A stretch of DNA of 64,000 bases from Trogon surrucura (Eukaryota > Chordata > Aves > Trogoniformes > Trogonidae). Numbering within the stretch: position 1 is the first letter of the stretch; each line of letters opens with the position of its first letter. The stretch is from positions 52,126,635 through 52,190,634 of the forward strand of contig CM036619.1 of the NCBI GenBank assembly GCA_020746105.1, given 5' to 3'. This document shows positions 10,882-23,400 of this stretch, piece after piece. The position numbers were made by a program, and so were the translations under genes. A model generated the notes under the pieces. The model worked only from the letters and a program-made list of their open reading frames with translations. It was not told the DNA's origin and searched no databases.

Positions 10882-13800
10882 AATCACACCATCTCACGCT
10901 GGCCCTTCCAGACACCGTGAGTGAAGGCCCAGCTTTGTTGAGCTGGGTTTTATGTGGACACTTAAATAACTCTCAGATTGTCCTTTGGTTTCTCTCCATT
11001 CTTCTCCCACGCCACAGATGCTGCTGCTCCACCTCTGCCATTTCCCAGACTGTAGATGTTAATACCACATCTCCATGACCTCTCCTCTGTTATCCTTTTT
11101 TTCCAGGTGTTACTTTACCTTTGTAGATGTTTATTACACTGTATCTTCTAATCTTATTCTAATGTCCCACCTGGGAATCATGGCTGGAACTGCCTTGTCG
11201 TTTTTTCCGTAGAGCTACTTTTGCTGTAGCACATGGAAAGCTCACATGAGTTTTCTACTAGTAATAACATCTCACCAGCTCAAGCAGGGAAGCAGAAGCA
11301 AATCTACAAGCTCTTGTCTATGTTGTTTATGGTTGCAGCCAAACAATCCCTCTTCACAACACCTCTTCCTCCTGGAAATGTAGCCATGGAGCAGTTAACT
11401 TTTTCAAAGTGTAAATCAGGCTCATATCCTGGATGCAACTGGTATAGTTAGAGCATAGTCTGTTTAAATCAGCTCAGAAAGTGAAAAACTAAATAATGAA
11501 TGAGCACAGAAAATTATCTTGGCAAAACACTACTGCTATGATTTGTTCTCCAAAGTACAGCTGATTTACAGATTTGAGGCCTCCATTGGTGCTCTCTAGG
11601 TTTAAAACAAGATATTTCAAAAAAAAATATAGCTGAGGAGCAGTTCTGCTGATCCAGGAAATGTGCCGGTGACAGTAAATGCTCAAGGTATGTGTGAGAG
11701 GGGTATATTCCAGCCAGTATTCTTACAGCTCTGCACAAATACACCAAGCAAGAAGAGTTCCTGAATTTCTTGGCTTTCCAGAGCCCTGTCCATGGCCCTG
11801 CAGCTGCCGCACTAGCTCAATGGGCTAGGAGTGTGTTTAGCCAGATTCCTGTGAATTCACACTGAAAAGGCCCCCTCTAGCTGGAATGGGCACGTGGAAG
11901 CTTTGCTGCACCTGCGCAGCTCCCAGCTACGCACTGCCAAATCCATCCCTTCCCATGGGGGCAAGGTGAGCCCTCGAAGAGTGTGGGTGCTGGGGCTGCA
12001 CTCGCTGCCCAGCTTGGCCCATAAACAGGGAGGATCAGCATATCTGATGCTAAAATGGCCTTTTTTTTTCCAGTCAGCAGCTTTGCTTGTCGTTGTTATT
12101 GCTCTCTATGGGCACGGCTGCAGTGACCCAGGGCACTGGCTGAGCATGGTGCAGACCCTGCAATGGGTCCCTCACTTCTGCCATGCCAGGGAAGGCAGAG
12201 GAAAGTCTTCAGGAGCTAAATCACATGTAACAGCCCTTGGAGAAACAAAATGCTAACCAAACTGCTTCCTTGAGCCCGCTCAACTTTTTCTTACATTGAT
12301 AATAAAAGGAGAACAAGAACTCCATGTGCTTGCTCCTTTCCGCTTTCTACCCCAAATGTTTAACGTCCATCAAATTCTTGAGCAAGGAACTAGCAGTTCT
12401 CGGGGAGGTTGACCTACATGCTGCAGTAGGCATGATGGATGTTTTATCCCTTAATAAACTGGAATGTGACTCTTTTTCTTTGATGACAGAGGCAGAGGTA
12501 GCTGACATCAAGTGGAAGAGCTGGCTGCACACCTGCCAGCCGTGGGAAGGTGCCCACAGGCATTGAAGAGATCTCCAGGATGGATATTTTTTCTTAACTA
12601 CAGCATGCAATTAGATGACAGAAATTTAAACTATCTTAAGACACAACAAAGTCCTCATCAGACATTATATAAGCAGTACAACCCTATTAATTTCAGTGTC
12701 CTGAACATAAGGAACAATTATACCCATCCTATCAATTTAAAAAGCAAAACCAAAGCACAATGCAAACTTGAGAGGATGATTGTGCCCTCACTTCAACTCC
12801 TATACTTAATTAAGTCATCTGGCTTATGGATGTGATTAAGGGGGACGATCTGATTTTTAGAGTCTGTGACATATTGGCTAGGAAAGCAATGTGCATGTTT
12901 ATTAACAGCTTTCTCACAAATAAAAATGGGAAAAAAGAGTGTATTAAACTTTTAAGCGTTTAAAATGAAGAAGACAGATGCAAACCATTATTCCAGGTAT
13001 GACATGAAGAATGAAAAGAGAAAGTTCTTCCACCAGGGGAGGAAAAATGGTTTTGTTTCTGGCAAACCTGAATCCTAGAAATTATGAAGCAACAGAACGG
13101 ATGCTGGTATTTGAACCTATTAACTTACCTGGGTCTATGGAAAAAGAAGCTAAAAATTTCTGCCACCATATTCTGATGGCCAGAAATACTGACAGTTATC
13201 AAACCATCCTCATGAAGCTGGGTGAAGCTTTGAGAAGAGGAGATTTGACAGGACAGAAATTGGAAGGAGACACACTCAAATTACCCAAAACCATCTTGGA
13301 AGTGATGCAGAGAGATGGATGTTCCAGCTCTCTCCTGATACCGGGTGAATGGACAGGGGACCGTAATGCTCAGGTACAGTTGGAAAATGTGGCCTGTGCT
13401 GGTCCAGTTGGGCAAACAGGATTGGACTCGCACCCTCTGGCCACGCAGCGCATGTCCACAAGATGTTGAGGGGTTAGGAATGTTTTTCAGCTTTTTCTTA
13501 GAAAATAAAACATTTAATGTTTTCAGGGTTTTTTCTTGCTTCACTTTCTAGGCTTGGCTTCTCTCAACGCTGCAAGTTCTTAGTCTTTATGCCATCTCCA
13601 TGACAAACAGAAGTGGGAAAAAAAATAAGAAAAAAAAATAGGAAGGAGCAGGGAAAGGTGATGAAACAAAAGGGCAAAAAAACCCCAGCAAGCCCCCTCT
13701 GATATGCAAAGTTGTATTTATTAACACAAAAAAAAATGTTGGGGAAATAACAGAAATTTCTCTAAGAGATTTCTTTTTCTGAAATTCTGAAATTTCTTCT

Positions 13801-14556
13801 TTCCTTTATTCTCATTTACAAATTTTCATCTTGGCTGTTTCCTATGTCTGTTAAGTAGCCTTGGAAAGATTTAATAGCTCCTAAGGGCATGTGAAACCAA
13901 AGTCACTGTCCCAAGACTTAAAATCCTCAGCAGGATGGCACTCAGCAATTCAAAGCATGAGACTGATACTTCTTGCATTTGTACATCATCATTATTTAAT
14001 TGAAACTGTAGCTGAAGGAGAGAGGGAAAATCACAGAGCTGACTTCATGTGGCTACCCCTAGAAAATTTTTTTAATGCCTTTATGTGGATAATATTACTT
14101 CTTCATCAACGCTTCTAGGATACAGCTAGGGGACAGCTCAGCACTGTACGTGCCATTCACAGAGGGTGGCATGTTGGTGGCATGAGCAGAAGTTTGGGTG
14201 GTTTTTTGTGTTTTTTTTTTGCAAATGCTTCACTTTTTTCCAATAGACGTGGGCAAAGTTTTGTGTAATTTTCCAGTGACCTTGATTGTGCAATTGTGTA
14301 TGACTGCTACCCTAAACAACATCAAAGATGCCAGTCTTGTTATCGGGTGGCAAGTGGCCCCAGCCAGGCGAGGGACACCCAGAGGGCATCTGGCAGTGCC
14401 AGGGGCAGATGGTCCTCCAGCCTGCTTTGATTAATGATCTTCTCCTGGGGTAGCTCTTATTCCCCCTGCCCCATTTTTTTGAGTGGGGGGAGGTTACAGA
14501 GCTGGCAGTCACAGAGGCATCATCAGGTAGATGACAATATGGGTCCTCATGTGTTG
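10882..14556. other. Non-coding stretch, nothing recognised
   Basis: It contains several unrecognised open frames, the longest of 152 codons at 13011-13469, and A-rich tracts near 13617-13645. A moderately GC-rich patch at 11880-12010 includes a donor-like GGTGAGCC. No domain, repeat family or RNA gene could be identified. Confidence 0.5.
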
Positions 14557-14654
14557 CCTGATCTAGTTGAGAGGCGTCCCTGCCCATGACAGGGAGGTTG
14601 GATTAAATGATCTCTAAGGTCCCTTCCAGCCTAGGCCATTCTATGATTCTATGA
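14557..14654 (+). mobile_element. CR1 retroposon 3' end, plus strand
   Basis: A short 3'-terminal CR1 fragment: the CTGATCTAGTTGAGAGG stretch, the block ending GGTTGGATTAAATGATCTC, the AAGGTCCCTTCCAGCC segment, and the terminal ATTCTATGATTCTATGA. Everything upstream of the last ~100 bases is absent. Divergence from remembered avian CR1 is modest. Confidence 0.93.
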
Positions 14655-15640
14655 AATAAACGGAATCTATTTATTTCCCCTTCTAAACAGAAGGAGGGTG
14701 GTCCCAACCCAGTGACACCACATGCTTGCCTCCAATCAGGTAAAATCCCAATCAGCTCAAACCCCACTGAAGCCAAAGGATTAAATTCAGCCCCCTTTGA
14801 AGTCAGCAAGGGCTGACCTTCATCTCAATGGGGCCAGCTCCTCCTCCCAGTGCTAACTACTTGATGAATCCCCACTGTAACACCCAAATGAGGTGCAAAG
14901 CAGCAGTGTCTCTTTCAGTGTCCCTCCCTGACACAGGCACGACCCTTTTGAGCAAGGCTGGAGCCAGGCCTTTCCACGCTTTCTCCTACAGACCATCAGG
15001 AGTATCAGTGGGAAACACCACCCGCATTAAGTCCCTGCTTGGCCACGGGCAATGAATGACCCTGCAGAGGCAATGGAGAGAAGGAAGAAGAAATAGTGTT
15101 CCCCAAACCTCTCTTTGCCATGGGACTCCCTGATCTTGCTCAATAAACTTCCTCACCAACCTCGCAGGTACAGAGGAAACCAACTACAGACTCAAACTGT
15201 AAAAATGTGGCAAACTTTACACAGAAACCCCTTCATCACAGCCAGGTTTTCTTTCAATGTTACCATAATTTAGCCCTCCCCCTGAAAACAGATGAAAGCC
15301 ACAAAACCCCAGTATTTTAGGTGGTTGAATGTCAACTATTTTTGTGGTAGGACCTGGTAAAGTAACATATGAGAGGTTTCTACTCTCTCATCTTTAAATA
15401 CTACTCTCTTTTTGGTCCCTTCCCCATAATTTCTTTTCCCTGAAAGCCTGGGAGGGAGGTTTTAGCAACCAGGTGATCTGTCTCCCAAGTGTTCTTCACA
15501 TGGCGAGGCAAAGAAGAATAAAAATAACCCATTAATCCCTGATTCTCAGAATTGTTCTGCATCACGTTTCCCAAAATACTGGGTAAGAATTCTTCTGATC
15601 AAAGCAAGTCTTTTCCAAAGCACCTTTTTTCTTTCGTTTT
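14655..15640. other. Non-coding stretch, nothing recognised
   Basis: Ordinary composition, with no open frame above about 75 codons. No transposon or RNA gene was recognised. Confidence 0.55.
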
Positions 15641-15644
15641 CTTC

Positions 15645-15687
<43 letters not shown>

Positions 15688-15732
15688 GCAGAAAACAGAG
15701 TGAAAAATAAGAAGGAAGAAAAAGAAAAGATA
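15618..15732. repeat. Polypyrimidine-to-polypurine switch with T12/A19 core
   Basis: An almost pure C/T tract (about 15620-15658, ending in T12) switches at 15659 to an A/G-rich tract. That tract has A19, one G, then A9 to 15687, and continues mostly as purines to about 15732. The T12/A-run junction is self-complementary. Long lysine- and phenylalanine-rich open frames on the minus strand here are products of this low complexity. Confidence 0.9.
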
Positions 15733-16590
15733 AGTTCTGGTCAATCAAGCCCCAGGTCTCCTGTCTCCAGTTTCTGATATATTTTATGATCTCAGACACA
15801 ACAGATTGTGAGCCTGCAATGTTTGGAAATAGTAGATGATTAAACCTTCTGGCCAGGTGTAAATGCAACCTTTGTCTTCTGATGACTGTGTGAGAATTAC
15901 CTTCCTTTTCAAAGTCCCCGCCTGGCCCTCCTCTCCTCACTGTTACAAACATCCACTGCTTGGAGTTGCAGCCACAATGTGCTTCCAACTTACATCTCAT
16001 CTGTCCAGGCACTAAGAGAATCCAAATCACTCCAACTGTCCTGAGATATACGGAAGAAAACATTGAGCAATCTACTAAAAATTTGAAAGAATGTGGCCTG
16101 TGAGTTTTTCTACTTCTTCTCCCGGGGGGATTTTGTACCAGGTAAATAATAAAAAATGTGTAATGATTGACTAGGCTTTTAAACCTGAGCTGAAGTTAAG
16201 TTTGCCTTGCTATTGCAGTTAAATATTCTCACTAGCCCCCTTCTCTTTCTCCAGTTTACCATGCCACGAAGTCCCCTTGAGCCTGATTCATTCTTTATTC
16301 TTTAGAAATTTGGGCAACAGTCAAATATGACCTTTAGAGTCATAAACAAATTAAATTGTTTCACAACCAAATAATATGAAACAATATTGAATAGTTAAGC
16401 TTCCGCTGAGTTTCCTCTTAAAGAGAAAGAAGCCCCAAAACAGCACAGACATGGGAGACAGAGGGAGAGAGGTGGAGGACGAGGTGTACTGATATTCCGC
16501 ACAGCGACGAGATGGCAAAGCACTGAGATCTGGCTCCAGGCTGACAGGTATCAGCACTTTGGAAGATGTTGTGAGAGGCATTTATTAATT
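15733..16590. other. Non-coding stretch, nothing recognised
   Basis: No gene or repeat was recognised. Open frames on the minus strand extend out of the adjacent low-complexity tract and are not convincing. Confidence 0.5.
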
Positions 16591-17720
16591 ATTTACTTTT
16601 CTGGGAGCATAATGCTCCCCAAGAGGTATAGCCTGCTGCAAGCCCATTGCTTCAGAGACACCAGTGCCGGCAGCACCCCGTACTTTGGCTGGGGTTCAAG
16701 GTGAAACTTGAAGGTGGCCAAAGAGGCCTCAGTGCCACTGGTTCGGAAACCATTTCTCCTTTCCCCTCTGTTTGTCTGAACTTTGGCTGTGCCTGGTCCA
16801 GCCTCCCTGCACACATATGGCATCCGCTGCCACCTGCGGTCCCGCTGACACGGGTGAGGGGCAGGGCTGTGTCACCTGCTGTCAGGCTCTGTGGGGACAT
16901 CCTTGGGAGCAGGGCCATTCCCTTTCCCTTAGCTTGGGTGCCTGCCCAGAGGCTGCCAGCCCCCGGGAGGTGGCAAGCGATGAGCCTGCTTTGGCGAGAT
17001 GTGGGGTTCAGCACATTTGCAGAGCATTGCTGGAATGTGAAGCATCTAGGGCAGATGCAGAGGTGTGATAAGGCTCCTTGCTGTCCTTAAAAACACTATG
17101 AAGTGGCCAGGTAGGGATTCCCCTGGCAAAGTGGGATTCCCGGCCTGGCACACAGCTGATCTTAGTTGCCAGCGAAGCTCTGGGGCCATCACAGGCAGCC
17201 CAGCCTCAGGCCCCTGGAGAGGATCCCCGTGGTCCTCCTCTGCTGCGGGTGACAGGGTGGTACCCAGGTGCCTGCTCACCCCGTCCCCTTCACAAGTGGA
17301 CACCCCTACAGGGGACAGGCAACCCCTCTTCCTCCGCCCTTGCCTGTGCAGTCAGTTATGCAGATTTCCCATAAAAGTGCCAGATAGGGAAAGAAACAGA
17401 ACAATAGAAGGTGCCCTGGGCCAATGCCAGCCGCATGGCACAGCAGTTATACTGGGAAGGTGGGGCCCATCAGCCCCTTGCTCCTACGCCTTGGCCAGCG
17501 CAGATGTCCCCTTCCCCTGGCCACCCATCCAAATGATGCTGGCCCATTCTCAAGTCACCATGCCACATCTGCGCCGGCACCAGGACCCCACCAAGGGATG
17601 GCACATTTCTGTGCTCTGCTGGCACTGAGCCTGGGAAAATTCACTGTCCTCATCCCAGCTGCACCAGGGCAGCTCCAGGCTGAAGCAGTGGTGACGGGCT
17701 GGACACTGGGGACATGCAGT
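16591..17720. other. GC-rich block with long overlapping open frames
   Basis: This 1.1-kb block is clearly richer in G+C than its flanks and is open on both strands. The longest frame in the window lies here (187 codons, 17065-17628, plus strand), with others of 147 and 120 codons overlapping it on opposite strands. None resembles a known domain, and multi-frame openness is what GC-rich DNA gives by chance. CpG is present but not island-dense. Possible readings are non-coding GC-rich DNA, an untranslated exon, or a decayed gene. Confidence 0.4.
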
Positions 17721-20080
17721 GCCTCAGTATGACCTTAAACAGCGACACTCTGAAACAACTGCGCTCACACTTAACGTGAAGAGGCCCCAAACCACAATTA
17801 ATTCTTCCCATACATGATGTCTGCACAGGCGACACAAGGAAGGATCTGTTTATAGGAGTCATATGAATAGTATCCATAGCTGCTGCTTTTCTTCCAGGCT
17901 GGATGCTCAGCTACAGATGTGCTGTGAACAACTGGCCACAGCCTAAACCGCCATTACTGCCACTAATACGAAAAGCCTTTAATTATGGGTTTATGTAATT
18001 TACAAAGTGAGGGCTGACAGATGTGAAGCACATTTGGATGCTTTAATTAACTTGAAGAATTATGAAGCCGTGCCTGTAACTGAAATATAGTTTTGCCTTT
18101 TGTAAACCATTTGACATAAGAATGATGAGGCTAAGAATTAGAGGTAGGAATACATCTAAATATTTACACTATGTTCATTACACCAGTATCTGAGCATATG
18201 TTTATGTTGTAACCTCCACTTATCCGTTAATTTTGCCTTGCTGTATAACCCCATGTTACCTATGGCCATGGGTGCCCTCCTGCAGGGACCACCTGGGTCT
18301 GGAACAATTCAGGTACAATCCCTTTCTTTGGGCAATATATTTCCCATGCTCTCGGTGCAAAACTTGCTGAGGCTTCAAAACCAGGACACTGGGATGAACA
18401 GATTCCTAACTTAATTCAGGCTGGCAATGCCTACCTTGTACAGTCCAAACCAAACCCCCTCACATAGTATTTTAAAGTCCTCTGACACAAAGCTCCAGAC
18501 ACAACGTTTCGTTACGGCAAGGAATTGCTGCAGCAGTGATCCAGTCACCAAAATGCTGACAGAAACTGAGGTTGAGGGTACTAGGTGTTTCGCTGTTAAC
18601 AAAGCCAACGTTTTTTTGAAGATTGGGGAAAGGAGGTCTCTGCCAGCAACACTCTTGAGATACATTGAAAGCTGTGAAAAATTCTTTGAATAAGACTTTA
18701 GAAGACTTCTGACTAAATAAAATATGCACTTCTATCAAATGTTTTGCTCTATCTTTAATGATTTTTTTTTCCCTTTAAAATGTTAGTCAATTGAGTGAAG
18801 AAAACAAACTTTAGGGAAAAAAAAAAGTTAACATGTTTGGTTTTGAAAAGTTCAAAACAGAACTTGTTATATTTTGAAATTTTAGTCCTAAAGTAACATT
18901 TTCTAGTAAATACATTGTTTATCCAGAACAATCCACCTATTTCTAAATTTATAATAGCAAAAAGCAATGTTAGTAAGTACACACACATTCACACAGGGAT
19001 TTACCTTTTTTTTTGCCTGTGCAACAGAACTGCAAGTGTTGCAGGCAGAAGTTTTGACCAAAGGGCATGTTGAAGCTTTTGTACTAGAAAGCTAAACAGT
19101 TTGACAGGATATTTCTAATTTTTCCTGCTAGACCCTATGACACTTGCCCCTTGTCCCATTCCAGAAGATCTCTTTTGCAGTCAGCATCTTCAATGAGGTG
19201 GTTCCAGCAGAGACTTTCCCTTGGCATCCTCCATTCTGCCTTCCCAGCCCATCTCTTCTGCCTTCCCAAGCACCAGACATGGGTGTCAGAGGTGTGATCA
19301 CAGTCTTAAGACATGACAGTTATTGAACTGGACTGACATTAGTCATTCAACATCATCACGTTGTTTCTACTAAGGTAATTAAAAAAAAAAAAAAAAATTT
19401 TGTAATTTCTGTGAAAGCGTTTCTCTCCCTGCACACACACCAATTTCACCAGTCTGTGCTCTCAGTGCAGCACCAGGCAGTAGCAGCTCCCTTGCCACCC
19501 TTCTCGAAGAATGAGTTCTGCTTTGCAAGGGACAATTGATTTTGCCAGAAGAATGGAGAGGAGGAGCAGCATCCTGCTCTTGGCAGCTGCATCCCCTGGG
19601 GAGCAGGTGGGAGATGCCGGCCCCCAGAGGCAGTGGAGTCTGGAAGAGCCAGCTTAGGTGAGATGGAGATTTGCCCCCTTGACATGCCTTGGCAGGTGGC
19701 TGCTGAGGACCCCAGCATGGGGAGCCTGGGCTCCTCAGTCTGGAAAGTCTGTCATTTGCATTGCAAGGACATCTCTCATCTCCATCCCCATATCTAATAG
19801 CAATTTTGGTTACTAGGACCCAGCCTCGGACTGTTTCATGTTATTTCTATCTCATCCACCTGCTATTATCTTCTGTTGTTCCTCAGAAATTACTGCCAAA
19901 TTATGCTGCTCTTTTTTTTTTTTCCCCACTCCATCATTAATTTCTTTTCTAGGGTGGAGAGCTTCCCAGATCACCCTCCACCCACTTACACACATGCATG
20001 CACACACACTTTTTAGAAAGTGTTTACTTATGCGGGGGCAATAGTTTAAAAGGTAAATGAAATAGAGGACGCAGCCTGGA
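17721..20080. other. Non-coding stretch; AT-rich, possibly conserved patch at 17960-18130
   Basis: The 17960-18130 patch has several TTTAATTA-type cores and TTAATTAA near 18043, the style of AT-rich sequence seen in conserved vertebrate non-coding elements. The A17 run at 19381 and a short CA repeat near 19430-19440 are simple repeats. No gene or transposon was recognised. Confidence 0.3.
19381..19397. repeat. A17 homopolymer run
   Basis: Seventeen consecutive A, flanked by GTAATT on the left and TTTTG on the right. No retroposon body or upstream polyadenylation signal was recognised. Confidence 0.9.
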
Positions 20081-20400
20081 TTGGCTTAGCAACACAAATA
20101 GTGCCAGCAGGTAAAGGGCCCAGGCCTGTTCTTTCCCACCTCAGAATTGTTTTAAAATGACATCCCTTCATAATTAATTGTACAGCACCTGATTAGTCAC
20201 TATTGACAGACCTAGAGCCAATTGACTCTTTTTTTTTTTTTTTCTTTTTTTTTAATCTGGCTGGGGAGAAAATATGAAGTGCCTGTAGCCACACATACAA
20301 TATACCTTCTGGTGATTACATCAGGCAGCTGAGCAATTAGAGCCAATAGTATCAGCTCAGGAGCTGGAGGCTACAGTAGCAGGATCACAGCCCAACCTTA
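20081..20400. other. AT-rich block resembling a conserved non-coding element
   Basis: Two information-rich blocks flank an interrupted T-run (T15, C, T9 at 20229-20253). The left block (20090-20220) contains TTCATAATTAATTGTACAG and TGATTAGTCACTATTGACAG. The right block (20295-20370) contains GCAGCTGAGCAATTAGAGCC. They are not low-complexity and not part of a transposon known to me. Conservation cannot be judged from one sequence. Confidence 0.3.
20229..20253. repeat. Interrupted T-run (T15-C-T9)
   Basis: A simple T-rich microsatellite lying between the two complex blocks of the 20.1-20.4 kb region. Confidence 0.9.
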
Positions 20401-23400
20401 GCCTTTAATATGAAAATGAAGAAGGGAAGCAACAAATCCAATAAACCCTAAAAGTCAAACAAAGCCAACTGGGAGTTCGTTTGTTGATAAGCCAGAGGAA
20501 GAAACGCAGCTGATAAAGCCTTGCGCTTCTTCTGCTGCTCTGGTCTCTCTCGTGGGTGAGGGGAGTTAAACTATTCAGGAGGCAGCCCACACCCACCTAA
20601 GTGGGAAGGCAACCCCAGTGGCAGAAAACATATGTGTGTGCTTCATCAGTAGTGGAGCTGAGTCAGAAGGGCTGGGTTTTTACCCCTTTCCACTTCCAGG
20701 CATCTGTGAGCACTTTGCAAAGCAAATGAGTTTGCTCTGGGACAGGGCAAGGACACATCACACCAGGGGAAGGTACTGGCAGCTTTTGCTCATCTTGATA
20801 TAAATAGCATTATCTTGCTGGAAGCTTTGAAAGAACAAAGTCAGTCTCTATTGTCAAGAATGCAGCTGAGGTCCTCCATCTCCAGCTACCCTCTTTCAGA
20901 CACGCTGCTTTTATGCACCTCAGAACTGTATCAGTTTAACTCAGAGATTGTACAACCCAGTAATGCTAAATCCTGCCACTGTGCAAACACTTTACTCTCA
21001 AAGAAGAGGATCTGTACAAGACTTCAGCCAACTTCAGAGTACTTCTAAGTAAGGTATTAAGCCAATATCAGTGCCTACATAGATGCTTGCTCCAGTGTGA
21101 GTTAATCAGTTTAAACCCATGCCTTTAGATAAATACTTGTGTGCGGGCAGACAATGACTTGGGATTCGACCAAAGCTCAGTGAATACAATGTGAATGAAT
21201 GTGTGCTCTGAATAAATAAATAATTAAAGAGCCACTTAATTAAGGTTCCTCTATGGCCATTCTTCTTGCGGAAGGACGACTGTGCGCAGAAAACCTCGGG
21301 GTCAGCTCTAAAGCAGCTTATATGAATTCGGCAAAGGATCTGCTGTTCTGTGATCTGAGGAGAAAGATTCTCCTATGTGGAAAGGCCTCTAAATAGCCCG
21401 TATTCGAACTTCTTTGGCACAGGTGATTTTACAACCCAGTGAGTTCCAAATTTAGGCATAGAAGCACAAGACACTGCAGAGCAGAGATCCTACAGCTGAC
21501 TGACATGAACCATTTGGCTCCAGGAGAAGTCCAAGCCACCTCGGGTCGATGGTGACAACCCTTTCTAAACATGCCTAGCCATGGACTGGGTTAGTATGCA
21601 TGGTCCAAATGTGCCTGGAGTTACTTGTTCAGTTCAAACCAGTATAAAATGCAGCATATGGTTAGTAGAAATTGCACCATTTAAGCTCAAACCAAATCAC
21701 AACTACTTATAGTTGCAGTTTAGGGTGCAGTTCTCCCTGGAAGAACATAAATACCACACCAGTTGGTGTCAACAAACCTGTAGATGAACCCCAAGATTAG
21801 GACCATATGTGTCCTTCTGCACTTGTTCACAACTATTCCACAGAGAATCAACATTTACGGCTCAAAAGAACACTTCAAGGACTTTGGAAAAAAAGAAATT
21901 GAGCCACACGTTCACTTTTAACTGAAATAAAAATTGGTTTATTTCTGTAAAATCATTATTAGCCTTAGCCATCATTTGTTTACAGGAACCATGACACAAG
22001 CTCTGTCTGAAGAAACTCTGGAAACGCAACTAAACTCACATCTTTAAATATCTGCAAAACAAGGGCCTGTATGGAGGCAAGGAGTCACAAGAAGAAGAAA
22101 GGATGAGAGAATAGCAAACCTCTAGGGTGAAGCAGTATATTGGTATCACAGTGGCAACACAATACAACTTCAGAGAATAGTGCATGAATTTCACTCCAGT
22201 TGTGAAATTTTTGTTCTGGTTCATTTTTAGGCCATAAATCATCTTTCAGTCTTGCTCTACTTCTTATTTTTCAAGGAAGGATCTTAATACCAGCTCTTCA
22301 TTACTGTTTTCTCATTCCCTTCCAGAGTTTCTGCAAAGAACAGGTTTTCTGTGTTTTCCATTCTAGAAATCTCTTACAGAATTTGGCCCTACAGTTGATG
22401 TTGTAACCAGTAGTCACATCTCATATTTTATGCTACACCTGCTGCAACAAACCACAGAGCTCCTGCTCCAGTGAAGGGTACATATACTTGGATGAGAGCT
22501 TATACAATGGACACTGGAAACTACATATGGAAAGAATACTTGAACTAATTTTCCATGGAGGTGAGGTGTAAAATTCAAAATGCTCTTTTGGTAACACATA
22601 AAGGTATTCACACTGATATTCAGACTCTCAGAGTCGATTCACAACCCATTTAAAATGGCACTATTTCAACGCTGAGTCAGAAGTTTATACAACCAGTTTC
22701 CTCTGACCTACCACTAAGCTATGCAGCCAGTGCCTATCTCACAGTCTACACCTTCAAAAGCAACATTCATAGTCTTTTGCCCAACCAAGTCTTGCTCTCT
22801 AGGTCCTTTCTTAACTCAACCTGGATTGCCTGGACTTAGTGACAGATGAATTTTGACAATAAAACAGAGTCTATTCCAGTGAAAGAAGACAGGCAGGGTA
22901 GTCTTTGAGGGTTTTGTTAGGAAAACAATGCTCTTGCCTATGCACCACCTCAAAATTTCTCTCTTACCTGTCTACAGAGACATGTAACTTCACACACAGG
23001 TTTTGTCCTCCTAGTCTGAAGTTGTCTCCCTGACCTGTTACTCAGCCACAGCCTATCTTCTTTCCCTCCTCATCACGCAGAGACTTTCCTCTTTGACTTC
23101 CACAGTTGCTTCTCTTTTGCAATACCTGTCTCCACGCAGCTGTGCTAACACAGGCTTCCACAGGATCCTGCCTGGTCCCCAGGGTCCCTCACCAGCTCTC
23201 CAGCTGCCTAGTGTCAGGAGGTTAACCCTAGCATACACAGCCAGGCAGATCCCACACGACCTGTTTGGGGACCCCCTGTCACCTGTCCCACCATCCCACT
23301 CCATTTTGCTCTGCTCTGGTCTCACTCAGCACAAGGATGACTTAGCAGGGATTCATTTTCCTGCCTCGTGTCTTCCCAACCTTCCCGCAGGAGTCCCTCA

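Noticed and set aside
13011-13469. 152-codon plus-strand open frame
   Set aside because: No recognisable domain, no supporting splice or promoter signals, and overlapping frames on both strands.
15599-16063. 154-codon minus-strand frame rich in lysine and phenylalanine
   Set aside because: Much of it is the translation of the T-run/A-run tract, so it is a low-complexity artefact.
17065-17628. 187-codon plus-strand open frame, the longest in the window
   Set aside because: It starts at GTG rather than ATG, overlaps long frames on the other strand, lies in GC-rich DNA where stops are rare, and shows no known domain.
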